Shown here one piece after another: positions 35,710 through 48,407 of a stretch of DNA of 64,000 bases; position 1 is the stretch's first letter, and every line of letters starts with the position of its first letter. The DNA comes from Eucalyptus grandis (Eukaryota; Streptophyta; Magnoliopsida; Myrtales; Myrtaceae): NCBI RefSeq assembly GCF_016545825.1, contig NC_052615.1:37721516-37785515 (forward strand). Reading direction: 5' to 3'. A program made the position numbers and the translations under genes. Below the pieces are notes generated by a model. It saw nothing but the letters and a program-made list of their open reading frames with translations, made no database searches and was not told where the DNA came from.

Positions 35710-36641
35710 TGCGAAATCGGAGTACCTAGAAGGGGTGAATAGGTGCGAAACCAAACTTTTGCAAAGTACAATGTAAAATCTTACGTTTAACCTGACTCTA
35801 TTTAACAGTAGACTTTAAAATGGAAACGAGCAAATAAATAAAGTTATGAGTAAAGTAAAAGAGTTTAGAGAAGAGAATAAGAGCACAAATTTTATAGTGA
35901 TTCGACTTAATCCAAGTCTACGTTCACTCTCCCGCACTGACAGCCTACCGGCTGGATTTCACTATGAATCAAAAGAGTCGTTACAGTAGTACGTCCTTGA
36001 TTCCACAGTGTAGAGACTCGGCTACACTTTCTCAAGGTCTCACAAATGTATAAAGTCTCTTTTGAGTACAAGTTTTCGCTCAACAATTGAATTGATAAAG
36101 AACAAGAGCTTCAGACTTTGGAATTTATCTATCGCGCACACACTCGAATAACTGGAACATTTTCCTTATATACTCCTCTATGCATTTATAATCGTTGGCA
36201 CTTTCCAAATGAGCTTTTCTAATCTACCTGTTGGACAGAATCAATTAGGGAGATCTCGAGTTATTTAAGAAATATGACGATAGCCCACCAATCATGCTCG
36301 TCCATACAATCAGATCTAGGTTTTCATAAGTAAAACTTTCCAAATATGCTTCGCCAATCAACGGATCTAAATTACCTAAGTTGAAATCAAAACGAATAAT
36401 AGATTTCAAGATGCTATATCCAGCCGAGAGATCTTCTTCAGTCGATAGAATCAAATCCATACTCAATTCTGGATAAGTCTTCTTCGATAGTTTAGAAACT
36501 ATCAATGATGGTAGACTTTAAATCTTGAGTCTGGTAGTCCGGCGGTCTTTAGACTTTGATAAAAGAGTCTGCAAGTTTTCAGACTAGACTGATGGAAACG
36601 TTTTGTCAGCTTCAAAACAAATACGGAAGTTTTCTCGAACA
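35710..36641 (-). repeat. Solo LTR of the Sirevirus-type copia family
   Basis: About 932 bp, minus strand, starting TGTTCGAGAAAACTTCC and ending near CTCCGATTTCGCA. It aligns with LTRs of copies 1-3. TATATAAGG is on the minus strand at 36172-36164. No internal domain is attached, so it probably arose by LTR-LTR recombination. No target duplication is recognisable, and GTGAATAGGTGCGAAA occurs twice at the left end. It cuts the N-terminal exon of FMO B. Confidence 0.85.
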
Positions 36642-38433
36642 AGCTTCAACCTTAGACTAATCAAATTCGGGAAAATTGTTTTTGGATACGAGTAATTTCA
36701 GTACTTAATAGAGTTGAGATAGGGTTTGAAAAATAGTTTACCCTCTTCCGAGACATTTAACTTCGTTTATGCTGCGTCCATGTGGAATCGGTCTCGGAAT
36801 TTGGTTTGTTCTATAGCAAAATAAATTTTTATCCTTCATGTGCTTTCATATATATTTTATAGGTTGGATCGACTTGGAGTGTAGCGTGTGGAATCTTACA
36901 GAGGTCATTATCTATTTTTGGTTTCCAATTTTAGAATATAACAATTGATGTTGCCCGGCATATTTGTTAGGGAATCACCATAAAAATATTCTTACATTTA
37001 TTAACCGGTTCCATTCGAAAAATGCAAGATTTGTTAGGTAATAAAATCAATGTAATTTTAAATTTGAAGTGCAATCAAGTCTTTCCTGTCAAATCTTCCA
37101 TGAAATTTCTGATTAGTGATCTAGTCATTATCAACGGTGCTATGCATCATAGCCGGCTATTGACGTAAACAAAAAGATGTTTAACTTTTGTGACTTTTCT
37201 GATGTGTTTTTCTTTTCCTTCTTTTCGCTCACACCTTCCTCTTACTGCTCATCTTATTCAACCTCAAGATGGCTTTGGCTAAAACTCCTCTGGTCCTCAC
37301 CCGTTGCTGCCCACTGCCACTTGGACCTTCGGCGACAATAGTTGATCATTGCTCGACCGCCAGCAGCCACTATCGTCTTCTTTCATTGGTTGGTTTCGAT
37401 TTGTTTTTATCAATAAAGGAAGCTACCATAGCTCCAATGCTATCTTTCTTTTGGTTCTCCCGCTTCCTCAATCTGCGTGATGACTGTTGACCGTAACATG
37501 AGAAAAGCAAAACCGATCACCCCAGATGATAGGGAGGTCTATTTATCCTCCTTACCGGACAAGTGATCTTGCATGTTCACGATACAGTAGGATCCCGTCA
37601 GGCTTCTTACCAACCTTAGAATAGGCAAATAACGTTCTCAAACGATGAGGAATAGAACTAAGTCAAATGCAGCAGAATCCAAACAAACTCGCACCCAATT
37701 CGCCTTAGATTGGTGCACATCGTGTGCACTAACGTTCATAATCTTAAGGTGCTACATTCATTTCCCTTTTTTTTTCTAAAGTCTCATTCTATTTGAAACG
37801 ACCTTTGACAACGTACGTCATGTTCTCTTCTCTATTAAGAACTTTATACATATCGTGCATACATACACCACTAATCTCCACAAGTATTCAATCACATCAT
37901 CAATTAAAATGGTATCAAAGCTGACCAAAATATGAACATTCTGCCAAAGAAACCGCCTGCCTCTTCTTGTTAATTTGGTTCGAACCCAAACTATATCACA
38001 TTCCGTAAGGTTAAAATTGGTAACTGCACACAGCCACATTGTTTGATGTTGACATAATGCATGATTTACTAAATTTATGTGATGGAAATGAGGACGACTC
38101 GAGTTATTTTTTATTTTATTTTTTATAATCAGGATTGCTTTAATTTAAATCACACCTACTTTACACGTAAATTACTCTGTGCTGTTGATTGCCTGTAGTC
38201 CAAATCTTGAGTAGATGAGATAGGTGAATTTAATTGGAAGGTGTTTGAGCGAGATAAAGATTGTGAATTGTCTTGCTAAATGTACGAATGCAATTTATAA
38301 ATCGGAAGGTTGGTAATACGTAAGTGCTTATTAGGAGAGGACTACATGTACTTCTAAATGGGTATACATTTGAAATGCAACCAATGCAACTTAAAAATTA
38401 TGTATAGTCAGATGAGTATTAACAGGAAACAAA
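36642..38433. other. Spacer between solo LTR and copia B
   Basis: No gene seen. A segment at 37668-37735 resembles 6385-6445. The 37,040-37,560 stretch has the look of another decayed non-coding repeat (short CT-rich tract, G+C-rich centre). The FMO B start codon and dinucleotide-binding exon are not visible here. Confidence 0.5.
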
Positions 38434-38864
38434 TGTAAGATGCTAAAGCGCAATCCAAGATCTCCATAACTAGAACCAAAAATACATATGTAATTATGTT
38501 AATAGATTAACGCACCTGATTTAGATCATCGTTCTTGATGCAAAATAGCAACAATCTAAACTCAAGAACTTCTTCTCCGTTACTTTCTGTTTCACTGACT
38601 TAATAAGACGACTCATTACCCTTAGCACTTAGTAAATACTCATTTGTGAGGATAATTGTGTGTGTTAAGGATTAGAGGAGAGACTTAAATACTATTTATA
38701 GAGTTTCCAGCTAGGCTCTCTCATTACAGGTCGAGCTCAACTCAGCTCATATTAACCAGCTCCATATTAAATTAGTTAAGAAACCTATCTCACCTTACAC
38801 CAATCCTATAAACAATAAATTATAATATCAATTAATGTGATCCATATTAGAAAAAACTCTTACA
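38434..38864 (-). repeat. 3' LTR of copia B
   Basis: 431 bp. On the minus strand it starts TGTAAGAGTTTTTTC and ends GCATCTTACA. It matches 44632-45071 along its whole length with many substitutions. Confidence 0.88.
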
Positions 38865-39479
38865 TTCTCCCACTTGGGCTGTATTAATTGAAATTATATT
38901 ATATATGTGCACCTTGGTCTAGAGATAATTCTTAATAGTCAATCATATCCCATAATGTCTCAAATATCAAATCATGGCAATAACTGCATGTATACACACA
39001 GAGCCTTCCATGGTCACGAGTGTTTTTAACTTCATTAATATAGATTCAATATGGTAGTGTAACAAATGGATAACACATCTCATAGAGAGTAATACCTTAT
39101 GTGTCATCCCATTTGTTAGTCAGTATTTTCTTATCTTAAATATCACAAAAACCTATGCTACTAGAGAATATATTTATGGTTCAATGAACCCGCATATATC
39201 TTATACTTATGGTTAATATTTCTTTATGTATAATAAGGCATATGCTTAAGGTTAATAACCGGATGCCCCTAACCTCCACTCAAGATTTATACAATACCTT
39301 GAGATTTTTATCAATATGTATTCAACATAATAATAATACCTTCATAAATACGTCATTAAATGCAAAAGTTGATACATATCAAAACGTTACTAAATGTAAC
39401 AAGCACAGATGTAAACTTTATTAGAGCAAAACCGAAATAACTCCCACTAAACAACAACATTCCATGATGCTCTTAAGCA

Positions 39480-42000
39480 CATGTTAATGACATGTCCTTC
39501 AAGAACACAAGGGTAAAGGCCTTTAGTTAGTGGATCTGCAATCATATTATCTGTGAAAATATGCTCTACTATAATGTCACCATTTTTTACCATTTATTTA
39601 TGGTCAAAAACTGGACCGTCATATGTTTAGACCCCTTGAGATCTTTGTCGTTGTTAATAAACAAAACTACAGAGTTATGATCTTAATACAACCGTATAGG
39701 TCCATTTACAAGGTCAAAAACAGTTAACTCCTTAATGAGGTTTCGAGGCCAAATGACCTGAGTAACAACATGAAAAGCATGCCATAAACTCCGTTTACAT
39801 GGTAAAGGATCACATAGATTTATGTTTTTTGCTTTGCAATAATATTGCAACTCCTATTAACATAAAGATGTATTCCGTTGTCAACTTCATGTCATCCTAA
39901 TAGCTAGCAAAGTCCGCATCTAAATTATTTGCTAGCCGCAAGACTTGAACATTTGTGTAAATTAGCATATGGTCTTTTGTCTTCTTTATAAACCTCAAAA
40001 CCTCCTCAGCAGTAATCTAGTGATCGTGTCCTGAATTTAACTAATATCTGCCTAGAAGTCCTATCACAAAAGCAACGTTTAGTTTAGTGCAAATTTGAGC
40101 ATAAATAATACTTTTAAGTGCACTAACACAAAATACATCCTTCAATTGAGTTTTCTCAATGTCTAAATGGGGGCATTATGACAAATTCAGTTCATCACCG
40201 TTAATAATAGAAGCAATTCCTAGTTTGCAGTGATGTATATTAAATCTTTCCAAAATGCGATAAGGATATGTTTTATGAGACAAACCCAATATACGGCGAG
40301 AATAATCTTTACAGATCTTAGTGCAAAGGACAAAAAACGCCTCATCAAGATACTCCATGTCAATATTATTTTATTTTTATAATATTTGCTTTGTCTCGTG
40401 CAATAATTTAAGATCAATGCTTGCAAGCAAGATATTATGTACATAAAGTGCGAGAAAAAATAAATTTCCTCCCACCGACCTTATAGTATATAAATCGATT
40501 TGTTTTGTTCTCAACAAAACTGAACAAAGTGACAATACTATAAAACTTCAAGCACTATTGTCTAGAAAGCTTGAGGTCATAAATAAGAATTTTCAATTTA
40601 TACACAAGCTTATTCGAATCATTTGCTGCAAAATCTTTAGATTGTACTATATAGACTTATTTATCAAAATATCCATTTAGAAAGACAGTTTTAACATCCA
40701 TACTCCAGATCAAAATGAGTTACTTATGACATAATCACTTTGAAAGAACATTTATGAGAGACTAGAAAAATGTTTCTTCATAGTCCATTCCTTCTTTTTG
40801 AATGAAACACCTAGCTACAAGTTTGGCTTTAAACTCCTCAATCTAGTCTTATACAGGCATTTGTAGCTGATGAGCTCGTGACCTTCAAGCAGCTAAACAA
40901 GTTCCCAAACACTATAATGTTTCATAGATTGCATCTTGTCTTTCATCGCATATAACTACAGATCTGATTAAGGACAAAAAAACAGCATCTGTATAAGTCA
41001 CTAGATCAACTATGTAATAGATGTCATAGTCATACTCTCATAAATAAATTATATAGTTTGGTAGAATAACTAATCATCTCTCCCTCATAGATCTCCTGAA
41101 TTGAGCTACAACTACTTCATTCTGCACTTGAGAAACTTGAGAAACTTCATCAATAATTGTCTTAGTAACAGTACCCTAAATCTCAATAAGCTTAGTCTGT
41201 GGTGTAGAAGACTCCATAATTATCTAAATAGGCAAAGACAAAGAGATAGTGGTCTCCACCGTACTATTATCCTTAATAGTGTGAGAGTAGCTATCCTTTA
41301 TGGCTACATTGAACTCTAGAAATTTTACAGTCTATGATTCAACAATTATTGTACCTTTATTGGGGTTCTAAAATCGATATCCCTTCAAATGATCTGGGTA
41401 AGATACGAAATAATACCAAGTGATTCTAAATTTCAACATACTTAATATTGGATTATAGAACCTCACTTCTACAAGACACTCTCAAATCTTAAGATGATTC
41501 AAATTAGATTTATGTCTAGTCCATAACTCAAAAAGAGTCAATGGAATAACTTTGGTAGAAAGACAATTTTGTATGTGAAAAGATTGCTTTCAAAGTGTCA
41601 CCCCACAAAAAACTGAGTAAATTAGTCATATTAATTATACTCCTCATAATCTCCATAAGGGTGATATTGCACCTTTTGACTACACCATTATATTCAAAAT
41701 TTCGGGCATAGTAAACTAAATTACTATCCCATAATCTTCCAAGTATTTGACAAATGACCTTTTAAGCCATCCATCATTGTCATACTTCCCAAAATACTCA
41801 CCACCATGGTCAGATCTGACAACTTTTAAGACTTATCCCAATTATTTTTGGATTTTAGTCTGAAAAAATCTTGAATTTATATAGAGATTCAAACTTTTCA
41901 TTAATCAAGTATAGAAGATATAGTCATTAATGACTATGTTAAAATAAAAATTTATACACAACATTACCATATAGAGCCCACTAAGACCAATGTAAATGAC
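39480..42000 (-). pseudogene. pol relics of copia B (integrase to RNase H)
   Basis: The clearest piece is the RT/RNase H connection near 40176-40360: RRILGLSHKTYPYRILERFN then IHHCKLGIASIINGDELNLS. Upstream, DNA-level similarity to copia A marks QMDV-like RT (near 40700), a linker and integrase (near 41,500-41,950). Stops and shifts occur throughout. Confidence 0.75.
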
Positions 42001-42710
42001 CTTTAATAGGTCAAAACTTCATACTGCAGTTTTATTTTTTATCATAGTCATCTTATTTATTATAATCTCCCCAAGTCTTTAGGTAATTTTTAAGAGTAGA
42101 AAGAATAGTAACTTTATCAGTCTTTCTACTCTTCCAGTTCATGGTGGCTAAATAGTAGTGCAACAAATTATGTTGTTTAGTATAAGAGGATTCATAAATC
42201 GAAGGAAGCCAAATCAGAGTGAATCATAGCTCATCAAGGGAAACAATGGTAAAGTCGACGTTGAGTTTGTGGGAGATATCATTTTAATTTTAGATTTTGG
42301 TTTTAATAAGAAATACATTTTATATACCTTCTTTGAGATGGAGCTTAGTTTACATATCATGTTTAAATACATGTAGCTATTTTTTGAAATAAAATAAAAA
42401 CAATGTTATTTTTACGTTGACCAATTCAAATAAGGTTGAGTACTATATTATGTTCAATAGATTGTATAAACTGTGTTTAACTCCCAATAATATATACATC
42501 ATGTATATAGTTGAAGAGGTTGTAGGTTGTTTTCAAAAGACTTCCACTTAAGGGATAGTCTTATGTTAAGGGACAGACTTATGATAAATATTGGATTCAT
42601 AAATAATGCCAAAGCATCAGTAATTATAGGCTCACATTTAAATAACCAAGTTTTATATATTTGTTGCAGTTTATCTTTATGTGGCATTTTATTTAAAAAA
42701 GAAGCAACAA

Positions 42711-42908
42711 TCACAAATTCTTTTTGAAGGATTTTATCTTAGGACCTAGACTATCAAAATGACCGTTGGTTTGATAAGTTCTTTTATGAATATGATTTTT
42801 AGACTTCAAATCTACCATATTTAGAACGTAATCTTTAACCTCATCAAAACCATCATATTTCATCTTAAAGAGTCCTTGCAGATGTGTTCTAATCTTAACA
42901 TTAGACAA
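42711..42908 (-). pseudogene. gag relic of copia B
   Basis: The reading KIRTHLQGLFKMKYDGFDEV followed by KDYVLNMVDLKSK resembles the copia gag helix (I.TH.QGL..MKYDG...V). The frame continues as decayed sequence toward 42499. Confidence 0.6.
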
Positions 42909-43107
42909 GTCATAATTTCAAGCTACCAAGGTTTCCATCATTTTTTTAATAGTATAGTCAATCGATAAACTATTTTCAAGTGTTCATAAATGGAATGCTT
43001 CATGAATAATAGGCAAATCTGACTGTTTTTTTCCCAAACAAAAAAAAAAAATCCTCTTTTCGCTACTTAAAATTTGAACTAGTAAAAACCTCAATAGCTA
43101 TGAAGTT

Positions 43108-43293
43108 TTTTTTTTTTTTGGTGACCCAGGGAACCTCGTGCGCCACTTCGCGGCGAAGTAAACCCTAGGGATAGGTAGAGCCACCACCACCCTTGCCTGC
43201 CAGGTAAATCGCTTGACGACGCCGTGGATCGAACTCGGGACCTCTCGTGAAAAGTTCCCTTGCCCAACCACCTACGCCACCACCACGGGTGGT
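43108..43293 (-). mobile_element. tRNA-derived SINE with 15-bp target duplication
   Basis: On the minus strand a 186-bp G+C-rich body contains a box A-like TGGCGTAGGTGG (43279-43268) and a box B-like GTTCGATCC (43234-43226), the pol III internal promoter. It ends in an A-tail (plus-strand T-run 43108-43119). Perfect 15-bp duplications AATAGCTATGAAGTT flank it (43093-43107 and 43294-43308). It inserted into the leader of copia B. Confidence 0.93.
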
Positions 43294-44631
43294 AATAGCT
43301 ATGAAGTTATTGATTACAAATAAGGTGACTAAAATAACAAGCAATGTATATAATTGGCAGTACGTGAAAACTATGTAACTTGAAATCGTACAAGTATACA
43401 TCTAGATAGTTACATATATCATCACATAATCACATTTGGACATAATACATTACATGCAATTATATACTCACCACATAACAGTAGACATAAGAATATATTT
43501 CAACCTTCATAAATTCATCACCTTTGGGTGTATGAACCATTAGGATCAGTCACTCCTCCATCATATAATGTTCATGTATGCCTCCATGAACTAATACACA
43601 ATCACCTCATTTGGGAGTATAACCACGCATTAGAATAGGAGACATTCCATCATTATACGAGACTAATATGTCTCAAACCCAATTAAGTATGCCACTTTGG
43701 CAGTCACAACTCAATTGAATCATTGAAGCTTTCTCACACTAGGGATATAAACTTTATTTCTCACATACACTATATACATATGATTTTATCCTTAGCGACA
43801 TTGACAATTTATCACTAAAATCATATATCATGCCAATTACATTACTCCATTCATTAATACATGTGGAACCTTATACATGTTATCAATGAATCAATGCTCT
43901 ACACATTATTTATGTGATGATATACATGTAAGTTTGCACCTATATTTCCAAAATCATAGAAAAATATAGAAAAAATACGCAAAATACTCTAAAAAGACGT
44001 GTATTTAGGGTTCTGTACATAATTTCACATCCATAAAACTGCCAAACATAAATATATATATATATATATATCACCGTGTAGAGCATCTCCATATGAACAC
44101 ATAGATTCCAAAAATAACCCCATCGAAGTCCGAATGCGCTAGTACGCACGCCCAGAGTGCGTGACGTGTGAAGCAGACGCGCAGACCTACCCAAACCAGT
44201 CTAAGCCAACGGTCCGACCAGTCCGACCAGTTGACCAATCCAATCAACGGAGAACCAGGTCGAGTGAATCAACAAGTCAAACTCAGGCTGATCAACAGTC
44301 ATCTAGGTCAAGTCAATAAGTCGGGTCAAGGTTAACGGGTCAGTTCGAACCCACATCTTCAATCGCTAAAGTCAGATGACTATGCAAAGCACGTGCTGGC
44401 ATCGGCTGCACATGAGGCCGCATGCTCAATGCACGCCGCCACCCATTGACCCATGGTTGCAAGTGGGGGCACGTGCAACCTCCCCCGGCGACACGCCAAC
44501 CACAGTTTTGCTCGTCTTGACTAGCCTATTCTATTTATGTGATCAAAATTTATTTTTGCTGCACAAAAATTCACGAAAAAAGGCAAAATCCACACATTCA
44601 AGTTCGAGGGTATGGCTACTCTAATAGCACA

Positions 44632-45071
44632 TGTAAGATGCAAAAGCACAACCCAAGATCTCCATAGCTAAAACCAAAAACACAAATATAATCATGTAAA
44701 GAGATTAACGCACCTAATTTGGACCATCGTTCTTTATGTTGAATAGCGACAATCCAAACTCAAGAACTTCTTCTTCATTGCCCTCTATATCACTAGCTCA
44801 ATGAGATGGCTCTTCACCCTTAGCGCTTAGTAAACGCTCCTTGGTGAGGATATTTGTGTGTATTAAGGGCTAGAGGAGAGACTTGAATAATATTTATAGA
44901 GTTTCTAATCAGGCCCTCTCATTACAAGCCGAGGTTAATTCGGCCCACACTAACCAGTCTCATATTAAACTAATTAAAAAAAAATATCTCACCTTACACA
45001 AGGACTGAATAGTAAATTATAATATCAATTAATGCAACCCACATTAGAAAAAAAAAAAAAAAACTCTTACA
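44632..45071 (-). repeat. 5' LTR of copia B
   Basis: 440 bp, the partner of 38434-38864, with an A-run near 45047-45063 absent from the partner. It ends about 100 bp downstream of the stop codon of FMO copy C. Confidence 0.88.
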
Positions 45072-47460
45072 ATAGATACCCCACATCCAAATCAAACTCT
45101 TTGTCGCTCTCTTTTCAGATTTGACTCTCATGTCTCTTCCTAGTGTTGCAAGTGTTCCAATCGATCTTCAAGATCAATTCAATGATTTTGCTTGATTTTC
45201 TTGCATCAACTTTTCAACATCCAAGTTGTCCCGCCAATGTTCATCAGCAAATTGCCGGAATTTGAACAATTCGGAAAGAATGAGAACCATCTTCTCACTC
45301 CGTTGTTCCATGGATGGAAGTCCCAATTGATCCACAAGCCATTTCTCGTACTCAAACTATCAAGCACATGAAAAAACATCAACTTCTTCGCATTAGAAAC
45401 AAAAAGTTAAAGGAGCCTCATTGCATAGTTAACAATATGGCCTCGGCCAGTATAGTTCAATAAAACTTTTGGAGATCATACTACTTTTTTAGCTCTATTA
45501 TGGATTTCTTGCGAGAAACTATTATATGAGTGTGATATATGTATTGAATTGAATCTAGATTACTAGAGATGGTCAGTTCATGTAGGTTCTACTAGATCTT
45601 AAGATCCAAACTGAGTTTAGTATATATAACAGGTTCACGGTATAATTACTCATTGGTTAGACTATAATATCTATATCTAAAAAGGTAAGTTTAACCGGAA
45701 CTAAGAATTTGCACACTGGATGTTGGATAATTGACATATGGAAGAATATGGTTAAATAATTAATTTCAAACACTCATGTCATTCATCCAAACGGTGAATG
45801 TAAACAATTTGTTGAAAAGGCACAGCACAATGAATTGAGGAATGACAAGTTAGTTCCAACCTTTCCCTGTTCAAGCCTGTGAGTGAAACGCTTGGGCCAT
45901 CCAAGCTCTTCAATGTGCTGGTAATGTTCTTGAACAGAAGACATCATCTCTTCGTCACTTGGCAACACCAATTCTCCAGATAAAACCTTGGCCACCCACC
46001 TCGACTGTAACTCGCTAAGTTGTGCTGGAAAAGTCTACTCACGGTCGAGATGGATCGAGAGATTGTGAAAATATGGGACCAAACCAAAAATTTGGGGAAG
46101 AATCCACACTAATAAGTTTAATTGCTTGCAAAATTCTAAACTCATGTTTTCATGAATGTCTAAACCTTAAGTACGGCAGAAAACATCCAAAATTGAAGGT
46201 TTTTTCTTTCCCTCTTCCTTTCATTGTATTTTCAATTGTTCTGAAAAAAAAAAAAAAAATCTACATTACTAAACTTAAACATTGGTAAATCGATTGCCGA
46301 ATCTCTGAGTGTTGAAGAAAAAGTAGTTTGTTTGGCTCCAAACATGTACTGAATGTTACCTTTTACTATTTTGCATTAGTTGACTTTCTTCTTGAAAAAC
46401 CTTAAATCTCTACTTAGCCTACATGATGTGGAAAAAAAAATTTCATAAAAAAAATTTACCAGATAGGGTATGCCAATGAAAGAGAGCCAAGGAGCTAGGC
46501 TTGGCGGGAAAACATGTTTATATAAAGGCCCCACACGGTTGTCATCCACATTCACGAGTCCCTCGGTCTTCAGAAATGGAAAATGGTATCTATATCTGCA
46601 ACATAAGGATCATATATATCAAGCAAGATAGAAGACGCACGCGCGTGTGCATATATGTATGCCTATTTATCATCATAATAATGAAAAATCATTTGTGGAA
46701 TTTTGAAAAACAAATGCTCAAGTAGCTGAGGATAACTATATGTTTTTTGATACCCAGTACAATGGATGATGACATATGCATACATAGACGATTCATCTTG
46801 GAACACTAATCTACCATCTTCGTCGGCCCATGCAATCTGCCAAAAGAGAAAACAAGATTAATGAGATTGATCTCAGATTAGAGATGATCACATCACTTGA
46901 TATTTGAGAATGCGAACTATGACTTTTAAGGCTGCACTTGGAATTTCATCTAAACTTAGTCATAATTAGAAATGAGGGAATAAATAAATTATAAAGTACC
47001 ATGGGATGTTGGAAGACACCGGGGACTTTTCTTAATTTCACAACTTCGAGATTTGTTTCTCTGGAGGCCTGATGAACTTCTCTGGCAAAAGGTAAGATGT
47101 CCTGGGCTATTTCGCTTGCGCTAACCCCTCTTCCTATTATTAACACAATCTGTTGTGCCAAATAGTGAAAAACATTTATACAAGAACATAATAACAGTGA
47201 AGGCACATATTCATCATTTTAAGTCATGAGAAAGGGCTTGCAATGTAATCCATAAGTAACAATCCATTCGACTCCAAAGATAATCACTTGGATCTTTCTA
47301 AAGACTCGACCAGTGTACAAGGCCAAAGTAAGAAAGGCTCTAATAGATTTTTGTTTCAAAGAAAGTTAAGCCCCTAGCCATCCTGACGAAGGCTAGAAGT
47401 AATCGTCAGGGTGAGAAAATCTAGACAAAGTACACTTCGCGTAATTTTCTTGCTAGAATG

Positions 47461-48346
47461 TGTTGGAGAAATCCTCGTGAAGAGTTTTGAAGTTGACAAA
47501 ACGTTTCCGTCAGTCTAGTCTGAAGGTCTGCAGACTCTGTTAGTTAAAGTCTGAAGACTTCCGGACAGCCAGACTCAAGACTCAAAGTCTATCCTCATTG
47601 ACAGTCACTGATCCATTGAAGAAAGGTTATCCCGAACTGAATGTTTTGTTCAGGATTTAACCTTATCATCTGGAGAAGATCTCATGGCTGGAGAAGACGT
47701 ATCGAATCCTTTGATTGATCAAATTTGATTCAATGACTGAAGATTCGATGATTGTCTAAATATTATTGGAAGGTTCTACTTATGGAAACCGAGATCCCGA
47801 TTGTATGGGCGAACAGATTGATGGGCTATCAACACGTTCCTTTAATAGCTCGAATGATCTTCCTAATTGATTCCGTCCAACGGGTAGATTGGAGGAATTC
47901 CTTTGGTAAGTGCCAACGGGTATGATGGCATAAAGGACATAAGGAAGACATCCTTAGTTGTTTGAGGAAGTGCGCGATAGAAAAATTCCAAAGTCTGAAA
48001 CTCCTATTTGTTTAGATAAATCCTTTGAGCGAATACTTGTATACAAAAGAGAGTCTATATTTGTGAGAGACCTTGAGGAGGTGTGGCAGTACATCTACAC
48101 TTTGTGGAATCAAGGCAAAGCTGTGCTGTAACTACTCTTTTGATCATAGTGAAATCCAGCCGGTGGGCTGTCAGTGCGGAAGAGTGGACGTAGGCTTGGA
48201 AAAGCTGAACCACTATAAATCCCGTGTTCCAATTTCTCTCTTCCTACCTTGATCGTATTTCAATTTGTTAAGAATTGCTTCCGTATATCAACAAATTGTT
48301 TGTGCGCCTATTCACCCCCTTCTAGGTGTTTATACTAGCAATATCA
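47461..48346 (+). repeat. 5' LTR of copia copy 3 (TATA box lost)
   Basis: 886 bp, TGTTGGAGAAATCC to CTAGCAATATCA. Where the 3' LTR has AAAGGAGTATATAAGG, this copy reads AAAGGACATAAGG (about 47933-47945), removing the TATATAAGG promoter box. Confidence 0.93.
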
Positions 48347-48348
48347 AT

Positions 48349-48362
48349 TGGTATCGAGCTCG
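48349..48362 (+). promoter_or_regulatory. Degenerate primer-binding site, copy 3
   Basis: It reads TGGTATCGAGCTCG where copies 1 and 2 have TGGTATCAGAGCTT: a CAG has become CG, and the pairing to initiator tRNA-Met is interrupted. Confidence 0.8.
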
Positions 48363-48407
48363 TGTACTTACTTTATTTGAAGTGTTTTACTTTATAGTAA
48401 AAGATCC

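Larger units (their letters stand above)
38434..45071 (-). mobile_element. Ty1/copia retrotransposon B, decayed, minus strand
   Basis: LTRs at 38434-38864 and 44632-45071 flank pol and gag relics. A polypurine tract, AAGTGGGAGAA on the minus strand (38875-38865), adjoins the left LTR and is identical to that of copia A, so the two are related lineages. The PBS position carries only a weak TGCTATTAGAG match. Neighbouring pentamers ACAAA and ATAGA are not a convincing duplication. Coding parts are too decayed for any function. Confidence 0.85.

Noticed and set aside
37818..38039. 73-codon minus-strand frame and a plus-strand TGGTATCAAAGC word at 37911
   Set aside because: The word resembles a tRNA-Met primer site, but no LTR or gag is placed correctly around it. 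The frame matches nothing I know.
43220..43280. tRNA gene in the 43.2-kb G+C-rich segment
   Set aside because: A and B boxes are present, but there is no acceptor stem, and an A-tail and target duplication show it is a SINE.
38434..45071. Target duplication for copia B
   Set aside because: Flanking pentamers ACAAA and ATAGA agree at only three positions, which is not convincing.
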